Assembly: GCA_950097015.1 (NCBI GenBank)
Contig: CATNEN010000039.1
Coordinates: 20,143,501-20,207,500, forward strand
Source: Macrostomum hystrix
Lineage: Eukaryota > Platyhelminthes > Macrostomidae
Length of the DNA: 64,000 nt
Reading direction: 5' to 3'
Part shown: positions 1-10,599 of the stretch, in pieces
Layout of the letters: each line of letters begins with the position of its first letter
Numbering within the stretch: position 1 is the first letter of the stretch
Translations under genes and position numbers: made by a program
Notes under the pieces: generated by a model
Database searches by the model: none
What the model saw: the letters and a program-made list of their open reading frames with translations, nothing else
Told to the model about the DNA's origin: nothing

Positions 1-3000
1 TTCACCATTCTATAAGAGACGGACTTAACCAATCTTCTGCCGTTCACGCATGTCTTAACGACTCGACGCTTCGGGCAGTAACATTTTTGGTGTCGGCGCT
101 TCTCATTGACCACAACACATCGGCGCTTATGGGCGTCGAATTTGCGGAAAATTATTTTGGTCACCGCCGTAGTCCGATGCCGGTCGCATGTCTGGCGTTG
201 CACTTCCACTGGACAATCTAGGAAATCAGTTTAGTACACATCGAAATGAAAATTTTCATGCTTCAAAAAATCTCAAAAACAAATTCTTAAACACGTTATA
301 AATTCATAATCATAGGTACACTCACGGCAGTTTATCATTCTCTTCTCAATCTTCTTTCGACATTTGCAGCTACGCTTGTCTCTGATGTAGTAAATGCGTT
401 GGTACTGCATGCGGCCATGGACACAGGGACCATGCTTCATTTGACTGCTGTGACTACAGGCTAGAAAATATTTTTATATGTAGACTTTAGTTATTTGCGG
501 CTCATGAGAACATTTTCCAACTTCCGACTATTTTATCCGAAAAAGTCGGTGGCGCACACTAACTGTGGGCAGAAAGCCAAGATTCAACTGTTTGTCTTAG
601 AAGAAGTGGCCACGAGGACTTTAATTTCAGTAATTCTGTGAGTTAACTTTGCGCACAAATTCTATTAAGCCATTGTGGTTGAAAGGCAACTTACGAACTG
701 GTATGGACTTGCGTACAAGCCTTGCGTGACACGCATCGATCTCTAAGTTCCACTTGTGGACTTGCATTTTGACAATGATGCTGCCGCGACGGTGGTCACA
801 ATACCGACCGAGCACCTTGGGACTGCGGCAAGAGCATTTTTTGTAAGTAACATGCACCTTGGGCCCGCGGCAGCGGCAGTCCTGCATGCTGTATTCGCGC
901 CGCTCCAGGCGCTGCTTTCCAGTTACGTGGTCACAAGGCGACCGCTGAATCTGCGGCTGCGGACAGTCTGGCTCCACTCGCTTCTCAGTGGCGACCCAGC
1001 GGCGCACACAGCTTTCACCGTTGAACTGCCACATCAGACGATAGACCACCAGTTGATTGCTGTGTTTGTCGCAGCGTTTTCTTACACTCAGCCTTTGGCC
1101 TTGATTTCTTTGCTTGCAATCTGTGCATTATTGACAGTAGACTATTGTTAATATAAATGATTTCGCGCTTTAGAGTGCAAGTATGAAATTTTGTGCCGTA
1201 CTCACATCCTGAGCATGATCCGACCACGCGCTTTACATGCTTGGTTCGACAGCGGCACTTTTTCTTTTCTAGCCACTGCATGAAGAGTACGAGCCGGCCA
1301 TTTATGCACTTTTTTACACTTTTCTTTTTTCGAGTGCCTTCACAGTGCGGCGTATCGATTCTGTGCTTCAGCTCGTGCGGCTCGCAATTACCTCTTGCGT
1401 CTCGTTTGAATAATGTCACAACATTAATGAGTTGATTTGCGTGGCAAATGAGCCGCACCACAGGCTGTCGTTCGCACACTGAAGAAGTAATGTGTGAAGA
1501 GATGCATTTATTTGAAAAAATACATTAGACTAATCTGTAAAGAGCTGCCACAATATGTTTATTAACAAGCAATAATGATTTCTAGTGCTTTCTTTCTTTC
1601 TTTTGGCGCGATCACTTACCCTCGCCTTCGCATGGATATCGCTTCTCGTCCACTTTTTTACTGCACTGGCAGTTTTCGTCCGCATGGAAGGTAAGCCGCC
1701 TGATCACAATGACCTGCTCTCCACTCTTGCACAGATCATTGCGCTCCACCTTCGGCTCCGGACAGTCCACTGGCACGCGCCGGATTCGCTTCATTGGCAG
1801 GCAGTGACACGAGTGTACTCGATAGTATTGATGGATGATCACTTGTTCCCCGGTCGCGCCGTCACACCTGACAATCTTCTTTGGTTGAGGGCAGCGCGTC
1901 GGGCACTTTTGACGTTCCTCGCGCCAGACGCAGCGGCAGTGCCTCACTGCTCGCCGTTTCACCACAATAAAGTCACCGTGACGCTCTCGCCTGATGTTGG
2001 TGAGGTCACAGTGTCGGCTGACATCCTTGCGAACGACGTACTTTTTCACTGAACAAGCCTGTGAATGAGAGAAAGAAAAAATCATGACTAACGTGAAGCT
2101 TTGATAAAAAACAAGCTACTAAAATATTTTTATTATTATATTATTAGTACGCACATGGCCCACGAGCTGAGCTTTGTATTTTCTCCAAGCGAGCACTCGC
2201 CCGTTTTCGCATTTCGGAGGCTTGTTCGGTGGTTTCTGGCAACAGCATGGCAGGTCCTGCTGATCTCTCTCTTCTGGTATGCAACGGCCATCCTCCATTC
2301 GGTACTCAACAACGGCTCGCGTCCTGCGACAGCGATTTGGGCAGCTGTCACTGACGGCTGGACAATGGGACGGACACTTCGACAGGCGTACTTGAGGTTC
2401 GCGGCAGCCGCACGCGACAAGTTTCGTCCGACTAATGCGGCTGCAGCCGCAGGTGCCTTCGGTGCGCTTCCACAGTTCGTAGAGCACTCGCCGATGCTTT
2501 ACTGTGTCATCTGGCTTCAGCAGCTGGCACGAGCCTCTGCGAATAACTCGCATTGGCTTGCACGCTGGAGGAACCAAGCGTTTTTTATCAAAGATAATTC
2601 GTATAATTTAGATGATTTTATTTGGCATAAACTTAAAGGAGGCTCTTAGACTCACATGTTACCCGAGTCTGGACCTCTCGGACCTCCTCGCAGGTGCCAT
2701 CCACCAGTTTGAAAACGAGCTTGCCCACCGCTACTCTGCCAGTCTCGCCGTTGCACTCGTGAATTGGCTTTGATGGTGGGCAGCCGCATCGCTCCGTGAT
2801 ATCCCGCCTCACTGGCTGGCATTCATGGTTCTCCAGGACGAATTTCGTTATCGCAATGCGCCTTTGCTCTCCGTTGCAGTCGCCTCGAACTATATTTGGC
2901 TTCGAACAGCCTATGAGATTGGTATTGCAAAGCAGGGACAAGAAGTTATTAGCATTTCGTGTGGATTGTAGGTAACAAAACTCAGATTTTTTATATTAAA

Positions 3001-3906
3001 GTTAAATTTTACAGTATAGGCCCAATAGAGTGGTAACATATAAGACTACGTCTCTGGACAAACGCCACTCTCTTTGCTACTTACAGCATCTTCCAGCTTC
3101 AGTCTCCTTTTGTCGTCGCATACAATTACAGTCATGCCGTTCGTACCAAGTCTCTTTTCTGAGCCGAACGCACCCGTTGCATAAGAAGTCAACATGATGC
3201 CGCCTTATGCATGGCACATTTTCTTTATGAGGCTTCACGACAGGCACACAGCGGCCATTCACGAGGTTAAACGAAATGAACCAGCGTACTTTTTCTAGGT
3301 TTCGTTGACAAATCACTGGCGTCCAGTGTGGCTTCGGGCAGTCGCACATCTCCTCGTACTGTTCCGTGATCAAGTCACATCGGCAGTTGCGCACGATTCC
3401 TCGAGTGATTTTTACGGGCCGTCGCTTCGTAACTACTTTGTCACAGTCACCGCGCTGAAAAACAGTTGAGCAGGTGACGTTGCGCACAAGAGTTTCGGTG
3501 ACGGCGGTGTTGCATGTGGTGCAGTCGCTTGACGGTGATAACACAGTGCTAATTAGGTACTCTTCTGAGTTCCTATAGCACACAGTCCGATTTGTGGTTG
3601 ACTGGCACTCGCAGCCGGGACTTCGAGTTGTCACGTTGCCGGACACATCAACGCAGCGCAACTCGCCGCTAATCTCTCGGACCGTTCGTACAATTCTGGT
3701 GACCTGCTCCTGGGTGCAGTAGTTGCAAGCCCGAGTCTCAACCCTGGTCTGCTGCGTCAGACACTCGTCGCAGGCTTCGTAGGCACTACTAGATTGGTTG
3801 CGCTGGCAGTGGCCACTGCTATCTGGCGCATAGCAGTACGTGGCGACCAGGCGATTCTTGTTCTGCGAATCACAAGGGCCTCGAACCGTCTTGCATGGCG
3901 GGCACT
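1..3906 (-). other. Tandem novel 4-Cys cassettes (about 45 aa each)
   Basis: Eight exons encode a run of related modules with the approximate pattern C-P-x-P-x(5-7)-C-x(3-6)-G-x(8-12)-[FY]-x(6-9)-C-x-[CV]-x(8-12)-C-x-C-P. Examples of module starts are CPEPKVERNDLCKSGEQ (exon 2058-1620), CPPSKPIHECNGETGR (exon 2910-2656), CPKPHWTPVICQRN (exon 3906-3085), CPQPQIQRSPCDHVTGK (exon 1120-695) and DCPVEVQRQTC (exon 217-1). The modules are very basic toward the C terminus. I do not recognise this as a named domain. It lacks the WxxW of TSP1 repeats. The array continues beyond the left edge. Confidence 0.75.
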
Positions 3907-6900
3907 CTACAACAGTGTGGTAGCGAGAACAGGTGTTAACAGTAGAAATCCCACGGGGGGTATTTTATATACCCACATTTTTTCTGTATCTCCTAAATTA
4001 TTCAACCAATCGCCGGGAAAATCCAGAACACGGGTCTGTACGCTCTATCCGATGAAACAACTTCCAGAATTACAAAACATCGGCATCGTCTAGATATTCG
4101 ACGATCTCTTCGATTGTGTAACTCTGCCGGCTGTCATTGTTGACTATTTTGGATTGATTTAATTGTTATTATCTTCATTTTTAATATGGCTTCGCCATAG
4201 AGGTTTGTACAGAGCAATGTTAGTCCTTGTCACCAGGGTCAACGGACAAGAATCGCTTAATATTTCGATGATGCTGACTCAGATGGCATTAAATGTAAGT
4301 TTATTGAAAAGGGCGGAAAAAATTGATCCCGATGATGGACTTTCACAAAATCGATAATTCGGTTTGGGAGCTATCTTGAAGTAGGCCGTGGGTATTACAC
4401 CAATCAATGCAATCAATGCAGTTACTTTGAACTCACCGCAGCCACTCGGGTTGCAAGTCAGCTTGCACATTTGCCTGTAAAAGCTGTCACCGCACCGGCC
4501 CTGGGACTTAATCAGCTGACAGGTCTCTTTGCTAATCTGGTCCTGGCACGGCGCCTGACACTGATCACAGGTCAGCTTGCAGTATCGACGCATCTGCAGT
4601 GGGTATTTTTCGCAGTAGCCCTGCGCCTTCCAAGTCTCGCATACAGTGCGGTTCTCCCGATCGATGCACAGGTTGGAAATGCACTCGCACTCGTTTGGTA
4701 ATACACAGTTATTGCCATCCAGAACGTATCCCGACTTGCACTGGCAACCTGGCAGCGGAGCCTAAATAAAAATAAATAGTTTTCACGTAGAATCTTTCAA
4801 ATCATAAAAGCGCCTATAATTTATTTGCAAGCGATCATAGTAATTCCACCAGGTCGCAAAACTGGATATAGATCGCTCACCTGGTCGTTGACATTTCTGG
4901 ACTTGAAGCCAAACGGGGTGGCACAGCCTAGTGACTGCTTGCTAAAGAAGTGACGCGCACAGGTCCTCGGACAGAAGTCGGCCTCGTTCACAAACTCAGC
5001 GTTGTGGCCGCAAGATTTCGCTGCAATAGGAAATGGAGTTGCTTCGGATATATAAGTATGACTGTCTCAATCCAGGCTAGACCTAAGTGTACCTGGATTT
5101 CGATAATAGAATACAAACTCACGGCAAAAATCGGGCGATCGGAAAATCGGATAGCTGCTCCGGTTAGTGTTCGCCTGTTGCAGGTAGCAACGGAAAGCGG
5201 CGGCCTCCAGAGTGCCACAGACCAGTGAGCGCTGCCACATTGGATTGTCTGCAGAGGGAATGATGTGGTCATAAGAATAATCAGCAGGATCAAAGGATTG
5301 TTTCAAAAAGCTTTCAAATATCTTATTCGAAGCAACCAGGACAAGACCGCCGTCTTTCTGCTAACCTTTCGCCCTACAGTACAGAGCAATGCAGGCTCGC
5401 AGAAGCGGTTGCATTGCCGCCCCGCCGCAGTGCGCGAATGGCGACATGGCGTGAGCGTTAAGGTGGCCGCAGTTTGATACGGAGGCCGCCTCCAAGCTGG
5501 CGTTCGAACCGCAAGCAGGCGCGGGAGCTGGCAGAGGGCAGCAATCGCCCGTGGTGCAAACTGTTACCTGTGTAATCAGACAAAATTTCAATTCCAGTGC
5601 TTTTCTTTGGCAAACGATATTTTGTTAAAAGGCCAATAGGATCAACAAAATAGTCATGATCATACCTGGAAGCTGCGTCCCAGCGCGGCGCTGGGATCTG
5701 CTAACTGGGACACGTCCTGACCGGTGCTGTTGGTGAAATCGTCGCCTGGGCTCCCGTTGCAGTTGCCAAGTATGCCCCGAAGGCCACCTGAACTGCTGCG
5801 CACGCTGACGGTGGCTGCGGAGCCTCGCATCTGGACGTACAGCTCGCCGGCTGCGAACACCAGTGAGTCATCGATGTAGAAGGCCTCCACGCCGGAGGCT
5901 GAGTCCGAGAAGGGCAGCGGCTGAGCCACTGAGCCCACCTGTGAGTACGCATTGGGAGAAAACGCATCTAGACTGCCGTTGCAACTTGTCTGAGGTGGCG
6001 CATATTTGAAAAATGGCACGGAAACTATTTTATCTGCTACTTAGGGCAAGGGTGTTGCACCTTTAAGATTAGGTTACTGGTGAGCTCATAGCTGGCGCTG
6101 CCAATCACGATAACGACAGCGTCCAGCTGCGTCAGGTAAGGCAGGCTGGGGAAGCTGATTGCTTGGCGCACGCGCACTTGGAACTGGCTGGCCCGCTCGC
6201 TCAGCAGGTACTCGCATGGTCCGGGAAAGTCAATCAGCTGTCCATCGAAGGTAACAAATTGACCGCCGCTGAGGGCGCTGCCAATGCACTCTGGAAACAC
6301 CGAAGAAAACTTATAATTAGGAAAGCAGAAAATACACCTGATCATGTTAGGCTAAATGTATAGTCAGTGGCATTTAGAAAATAACTTGCAAATGCACCTC
6401 GGTTGAAGTATCTCTTGGACACTATCAATTACAAAAAACCTCCTTGCAATTCGCTAGAGTTATGTGACTTGCTCGAATATACCCCGAACTCACGGTACTC
6501 GGAGGTGAGTCGACACTTTTGCTGTGCTGTGCGCAGATTTTTGTAACACCTGCCGTCCTTGAGCTCGTAGTACACTGTTATCACCTGCTGATAGCCACGC
6601 ACGCAAGGCCCGTAATGCAGGCTGTTGTTCATTGGGCAGCCTTGAATTCAAAAGATCAGTCTGTACGTTTTTCATATCGCTAAAACGCCAATGAATCTTT
6701 AATACTGCATTATGCAGACCACAATAAAAAATTGTTTTAGTCAACTTGATTTAGTACTCGTTATCTCACCTGAGCAGTTCTCCGAGCGCAGGCTGCTGGC
6801 AATCTGACAGTAGGTGTCGTTGATCTTTGAAAAGGTCGTCACAGCAACTGTTCTCATACCATTGACGCAGGGTCCGGCGCGGGTGATGGGTGCCCTGTCG

Positions 6901-9562
6901 CCGCAGCTCTCGCAGCCGGTAGTCTTGAAGACGTCGTTGGCGTTCGTGCAGTTGCAACTGATGGCTGCGGGTAGATACATACTCGTAGATTATAAATGCA
7001 GAGCTAAAAGTAATTATGGCAGCTTTTATCGCCTGGACATTGATTCTAACGCTCTGCACTAGCTATAGATGAATATAATTTTACGCCGGAGAGTATCAAG
7101 AAGTGTGTTATGCAGAATAGAGTTACCAACCAGATAAACGAGCTTGAACAAGAGTTACCTAATCTGATAGAAAATCATCGATCTTTCTAACTTTCCTTAT
7201 TTGCCCAGCTTAGGCAATATTAACTCACTGCCATTCGTGCCATTGACACAGACCGACCCAGGAGGGCACACAAGAGAATCACAGCCGGTGGCTCTGCCGC
7301 AGGCTTCAGTCTGGACGCTGACGGACTCTGTACAGTCGCTGTCGTTGCTAGATCGTGAATAAACATATGTTGAGATGCGGATGACACCGTTGATGCAATC
7401 GCTGCGTTCGACTCGATTCGGCGGGCAATCTGCATGGCGCGGAGATTACAAGCTTAAGCTTCACGTTCTTTTACGAGTTGATATTTGCAGAAGGGGTGTG
7501 GCCGCAATGGCACATCATTTAATGACACTAGACACTGCAGCCAGCGAGGAGACAATACTGCTCATTCTGCTGACTCCTGAGCACACACTCACACAGGTGT
7601 GCACTCTCACTGCGCTTTTGAGTTGGCCCTCAAGGTCATAAATTGCATGACAAGCCCCCAAGCCTTCTCTCCGCGGCTGAGCCCCAAATGAATGTGGCCT
7701 CGCCGCGGAATCGAGCATAAGAACCTTGCTGCGAGAGGCAAACGCGTTAAGTGCTCTGCCCACTATCCCCTAAGTCTCACTGAGGGGAGCATTTCATGTT
7801 TTTAGAACTAACTAACAAATATTAAGAAAAAGTTACTGTGCGTCTTTGTTTCTTGTTTCGACTTGAAAGATTCAAAATTCAACAAACAAGACCACTCACC
7901 ACATGGCTCATATGTTATCGTCGTATTTCTAACGCAGTTATGTGGCAGTTGCGTCGAGCGGTCATAGAAAAAGCGTTGAACCTGCGCTTGCCCACGCACG
8001 GTGCAGTTGCCGTAGTTGCTCCAAGGCAGAGGACATGGGCAGAACACTTGGGCGTAGAGCTCTGTCTTTGTAGTAGCTTCAAAAATGTCTGACGCGTCGA
8101 AAATTCCTCTCGTACCATCGCTTGAGATGCGGTAGAGCTCTTTGCTGCAACAGTTTTGTTAACTCCCGGATAAAATGTGCATATTTTTTCGAAGCATTGA
8201 AAGGCAACGAATAGGAAGTGGTGTACTATAAAGTGACCTACTCTGGCACCTAGGGCTTCTAGTTCAGATGAACTGTAGCTAAGCCACATTGTGAAAGCTA
8301 CTGTAGCAGAACTGCCATGGTACGAGCTATAACTAGGGAAAAATTGAATAAACTATGCAAATAAGTAGCTTAAGCTAACGCAAGCACAGTATTAAATAGA
8401 TCATGGTTCAGTGAAGTTAAACGATCAAGAAAACTAGGGGCTCACAGTGGCACTCCTCCAGCCAGATTGACGGCGAACACATGCGAGGCCACTTGACGTA
8501 GCAGAGCCGAAGCTGTCGCGGTCTGGTGATGCCCGGCGTTTTTTTCGCCGCTGACTGCCACCACAGCCAGCAGCTTGCGATGAGCCAGGCCCATCTCCAC
8601 CTGGCGCTGATGGCACTGTTCCAGCAGTTTCTTAGCCGCAAGCATAGCATCTCCTGTGGCGATGCCATTAAAACGCGGCGGCTGGCTTATCAGCGCTTGC
8701 AGGGCTGCTTGCACGGTAGAGAGGCTTCGCGTCACAGGCATCGTGTGCTCGACCTTCTTAGAAAACGTAACAATGCCCACGCCAATGCCGCTCTGCATCA
8801 AGAGATTGGCGCGTTGAACAATTTTGCCCAGCTGTAGCGCGTAGGCATGCGGATTCGTTGCGTAGTCTTTGCGCTGCACGTTCAGCACGAACACGTAGTC
8901 AGCGTTGTTGCACGCGACAACTTCATCTCTCACTTGCGGCGGTGCTCTGGTGTGAAGATGTTGGAGTTTTAGCGGGCGAGTCAAGCGAGTTTCATTGGAT
9001 AAATATTAATTTCGCAAGTCTTGGCAAAATATAATAGCAATAGCTTACACTAGTACTTTTGGAGGAGGTACACACTCACATAAGTAAGCACTTCTGCCCT
9101 GACTTTCTCATCGTCAGGAAGGTAGTTCTCCAACTCCCCTTGTATGCTGGCCTTCAAGGGCGTAAATTGCATGACTATCTCCCACGCCTTCCCAAATGAA
9201 TGTGGCTTTGCAGCAGAATCGAACTCAGGGAGCTTGGTGCGAGTTGTAAACGCTTAATATCACTCCTTAGAAATAAATAGAAATTACCCATATACCAGCT
9301 AGGCTAGATGTACAAGCGTATATCCAGTGGCACAGACATTTATATTGCGTACGCTTAGACGCCAGACCCTTTGGTCAGGTTTGAAGCTCCAGCCAATCAG
9401 CTTCAGACTCTCCTTGTCCAAATATAACAAATCTAATTTACTAAAAATGAGAATCTTGTATTATTCTGTTGTTAAGGAGTTGTCAGGGAAAACTTACAGA
9501 CTAGATGTGACCAGTGTTGCCGCAATTAGCACGAGGGAAGCAGCTATCGCTAGCGTCCCCAT
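1..9562 (-). CDS. Large secreted modular Cys-rich protein (vWA-vWD-C8-TIL-ShKT plus novel Cys cassettes), 20 exons, 3' end off window
   Basis: Exons, 5' to 3': 9562-9498, 8946-8446, 8144-7900, 7429-7229, 6964-6770, 6640-6494, 6290-6061, 5989-5666, 5567-5366, 5248-5123, 5020-4881, 4761-4437, 3906-3085, 2910-2656, 2564-2155, 2058-1620, 1478-1206, 1120-695, 460-326, 217-1. Every junction is GT-AG and every phase closes (5,678 coding nt, about 1,892 residues), which strongly supports one gene. Most introns are phase 1, as expected of shuffled extracellular modules. The start is the ATG at 9562, followed by a hydrophobic signal peptide (MGTLAIAASLVLIAATLVTS). The domain order resembles gel-forming mucins, SCO-spondin-like proteins and invertebrate adhesive proteins, so a role in mucus, cuticle or attachment secretion is an inference. 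No transmembrane segment is seen in the visible part. A SINE-1 copy sits in the intron between 7429 and 7900. Confidence 0.85.
4070..4143 (-). CDS. Possible alternative terminal exon of the modular gene
   Basis: The reverse strand has a TAG acceptor followed by 2 nt and 23 codons ending in TAA at 4072-4070. The peptide is NNDSRQSYTIEEIVEYLDDA then DVL. Its incoming phase matches the phase-1 donor of the ShKT exon (4437), exactly as the constitutive acceptor at 3906 does. Use of this exon would end the protein with an acidic tail right after the second ShKT domain and skip all C-terminal cassettes. No AATAAA was seen just downstream, so the exon is tentative. Confidence 0.4.
4437..6290 (-). 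other. vWD-C8-TIL-ShKT-ShKT block
   Basis: Exon 6290-6061 begins the vWD domain (GGQFVTFDGQLIDFPGPC, the FDG...F.G.C.Y start). Exon 5989-5666 completes it with GILGNCNGSPGDDF, matching the G.CGN.NG...DDF signature. Exons 5567-5366 and 5248-5123 give a C8 module (HCGGAAMQPLLRACIALYC, then FCREF-type Cys pairs). Exons 5020-4881 and 4761-4437 give a TIL module (CGHNAEFVNEADFCPRTC to GCQCKSGYVLDGNNCVLP). Two ShKT domains follow in the last exon: one from CIDRENRTVC to RRYCKLTCDQC, one from CQDQISKETC to RQMCKLTCNPSGC. This is the standard vWD-C8-TIL unit of mucins and vWF-like proteins with ShK toxin-fold modules appended. The ShKT modules are structural domains here, and nothing suggests a toxin. 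Confidence 0.85.
6494..8046 (-). other. Four Cys-rich TSP1-like/cassette exons between vWA and vWD
   Basis: Exons 8144-7900 (from about 8046 on), 7429-7229, 6964-6770 and 6640-6494 each carry one or two short Cys modules. The first, starting CPCPLPWSNYGNC, has the W-x-x-x-x-C start of a thrombospondin type 1 repeat and ends TITYEPC. The later ones (CPPNRVERSDC, GPCVNGMRTVAVTTFS, GPCVRGYQQVITVYYEL) look more like the C-terminal cassette, with a GPC..G turn and a hydrophobic strand before a second Cys. They could be degenerate TSP1 repeats or early members of the cassette family. Confidence 0.55.
7496..7774 (-). mobile_element. SINE-1 copy (tRNA-derived), in intron of modular gene
   Basis: Read on the minus strand, the head contains a box A-like GGGCAGAGCACTTAACGCG and a degenerate box B followed by GAGGCCACATTCATTTGGGG. 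The body ends in the shared CACTAGAC...CATTGCGGCC segment. It matches the copies at 11777, 14812, 55200 and elsewhere. Confidence 0.75.
8446..8946 (-). other. vWA-like domain exon of the modular protein
   Basis: This exon encodes residues of about 22-188 and has a vWA fold pattern. It has a first beta strand (DYVFVLNVQRK), a GIGVGIVTFS strand, a conserved threonine loop (FNGIATGDAMLAAKKLL) and a last strand (HVFAVNLAGGVPL) that continues into the next exon as KELYRISSDGTRGIFDAS. The MIDAS signature DxSxS is absent: the position reads NVQRK. The usual aspartate of the third metal-binding loop is also not visible (VVAVSGEKNAG). Metal-dependent ligand binding is therefore doubtful. The fold assignment rests on the pattern only. 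Confidence 0.7.
9066..9256 (-). mobile_element. SINE-1 copy, truncated and diverged
   Basis: It shares with the other SINE-1 copies the segments AAATGAATGTGGC, GGGCGTAAATTGCATGAC and TTCTCATCGTCAGG, but lacks the box A end and the 3' tail. It lies in the first intron of the modular gene. Confidence 0.6.
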
Positions 9563-9703
9563 GAAGACGTTTTGGTGGATAATTCAGCTCAGACCAACTA
9601 TAATCTTGCGTTAATCTTTAGCAAAGAAGAGTTTTCCAGCTTACTTGAATGCGTGGAAAACTTTCAGCTTGAAAACTTGTTGAAACTTGCGCTACGTTGG
9701 TCG

Positions 9704-9711
9704 TTTTTATA
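9704..9711 (-). promoter_or_regulatory. TATA-box candidate for the modular gene
   Basis: The minus strand reads GGCTATAAAAACG about 140 nt upstream of the signal-peptide ATG at 9562, a reasonable distance for a TATA box plus 5' UTR. It overlaps the stop codon of the small ORF at 9707-9883, so one of the two readings may be coincidental. Confidence 0.3.
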
Positions 9712-9883
9712 GCCTTTTAAAGTCGACGTTTCGGAAGCTCAAGGTAGACGAATCGTAATTTTCTGCTGACTCGGCGGTTGGCGACGGGGGTTGCACCTGC
9801 CCGCTAGGCTGTTTTTTTAAGTCGGACAGCTGGGTCACAATTCTTTGTAGAATGTCACGATAGTTTTTATACGAGTTAGCCAT
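9707..9883 (-). CDS. Small ORF of 58 aa, hypothetical
   Basis: An ATG at 9883 opens a 58-codon frame ending in TAA at 9709-9707. It begins MANSYKNYRDILQRIVTQLS, which forms an amphipathic helix, then has a Pro/Gln/Ser-rich middle and a basic end (NVDFKRL). Codon use and composition look more coding than the surrounding AT-rich DNA. It sits 145 nt upstream of the modular gene's start on the same strand. It could be an independent small protein, an upstream ORF of the modular gene's transcript, or one exon of a longer gene. I recognise no family. Confidence 0.35.
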   Translation of the reverse strand: MANSYKNYRDILQRIVTQLSDLKKQPSGQVQPPSPTAESAENYDSSTLSFRNVDFKRL

Positions 9884-10276
9884 TGTTTGTTAGACCTGCA
9901 TATACTCGGAAATTGAGCGTGTGAGATCGTCGGATTTTTTAACTCGCCCTCCCAAAGTTTTAACCGGTGCAAATCAAACGGGATCGTGTCAAACTGAAGA
10001 TTTGCCGTATTGCGCTCAAAATCTCTTCGTTTTTTGCTTACAATGCAATTTACTGCTAAATCTAGCTTTTTATAGCTAATGGTCGGTGATCGTGAGAAAT
10101 TAAAATCTGTTTTATTCCTTACTTAGTTCCAGAAAACAAAATTAGGATTGGGGTATCCATACAAGAAGTTAGAATTTAAACCTGGCTCGTATTTAGAGTC
10201 AGATACGTTAATTTCGTTCAAGTTTCATGAAAGCGGTGTATGTATGTATTTTTCAATTTGTTGTGCTATACCTTTT
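9884..10276. other. Intergenic, no gene seen
   Basis: This is AT-rich sequence with no convincing coding frame, RNA gene or repeat. Confidence 0.5.
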
Positions 10277-10493
10277 GCAAGGAGGGTTGCAGCCTAGTGA
10301 TTAGAGGGTCAGACTTGAAGGTCGGATTTCGATCCACGACTCCTCTTGAACAACTTGTGTCCTTTAGCAAGACTCTTAACTCTGAATTGCTTCATCCATG
10401 CACTGAACAGTCGTACGCAGCCTACAGATGCGCCGCGCTAGCTGCGGCTGTGCTGTGGGCTGCACATCAGGCCCGATTGTAATAAAAATTACC
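10277..10493 (+). mobile_element. SINE-2 copy (tRNA-derived)
   Basis: The head reads GTTGCAGCCTAGTGATTAG (box A-like), then ACTTGAAGGTCGG and a box B-like TTTCGATCCACGAC. The body has GCAGCCTACAGATGCGCCGC and GCTGCGGCTGTGCTG, and an A-rich tail (GTAATAAAAATTA) ends it. The head and the body motifs recur in opposite orientation at 18417-18732 and 61029-61264. Confidence 0.75.
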
Positions 10494-10599
10494 TTTTTTA
10501 ATTTCTTTGTATTTTATGGCATGCAAAAGTTATGAGCAATTTAGCGTAGTTCCCGAGGGTATAACTTGCAGAACATTTTACCAAAAAGTCGCACAGCCT

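Noticed and set aside
756-2649. Plus-strand ORFs of 131-182 codons
   Set aside because: They are shadows of the Cys-rich minus-strand exons, which show conserved Cys spacing and matching splice phases.
3907-3990. A hydrophobic start (MWVYKIPPVGFLLLTPVLA) suggesting a second gene beginning here on the minus strand
   Set aside because: A good acceptor (GTTGTAG) at 3907 joins the cassette exon in phase to the ShKT exon, while the hydrophobic frame hits a stop and is out of frame with the cassettes.
4437-4761. ShKT modules as a toxin gene
   Set aside because: They are two internal domains of a large modular extracellular protein, a common arrangement unrelated to venom peptides.
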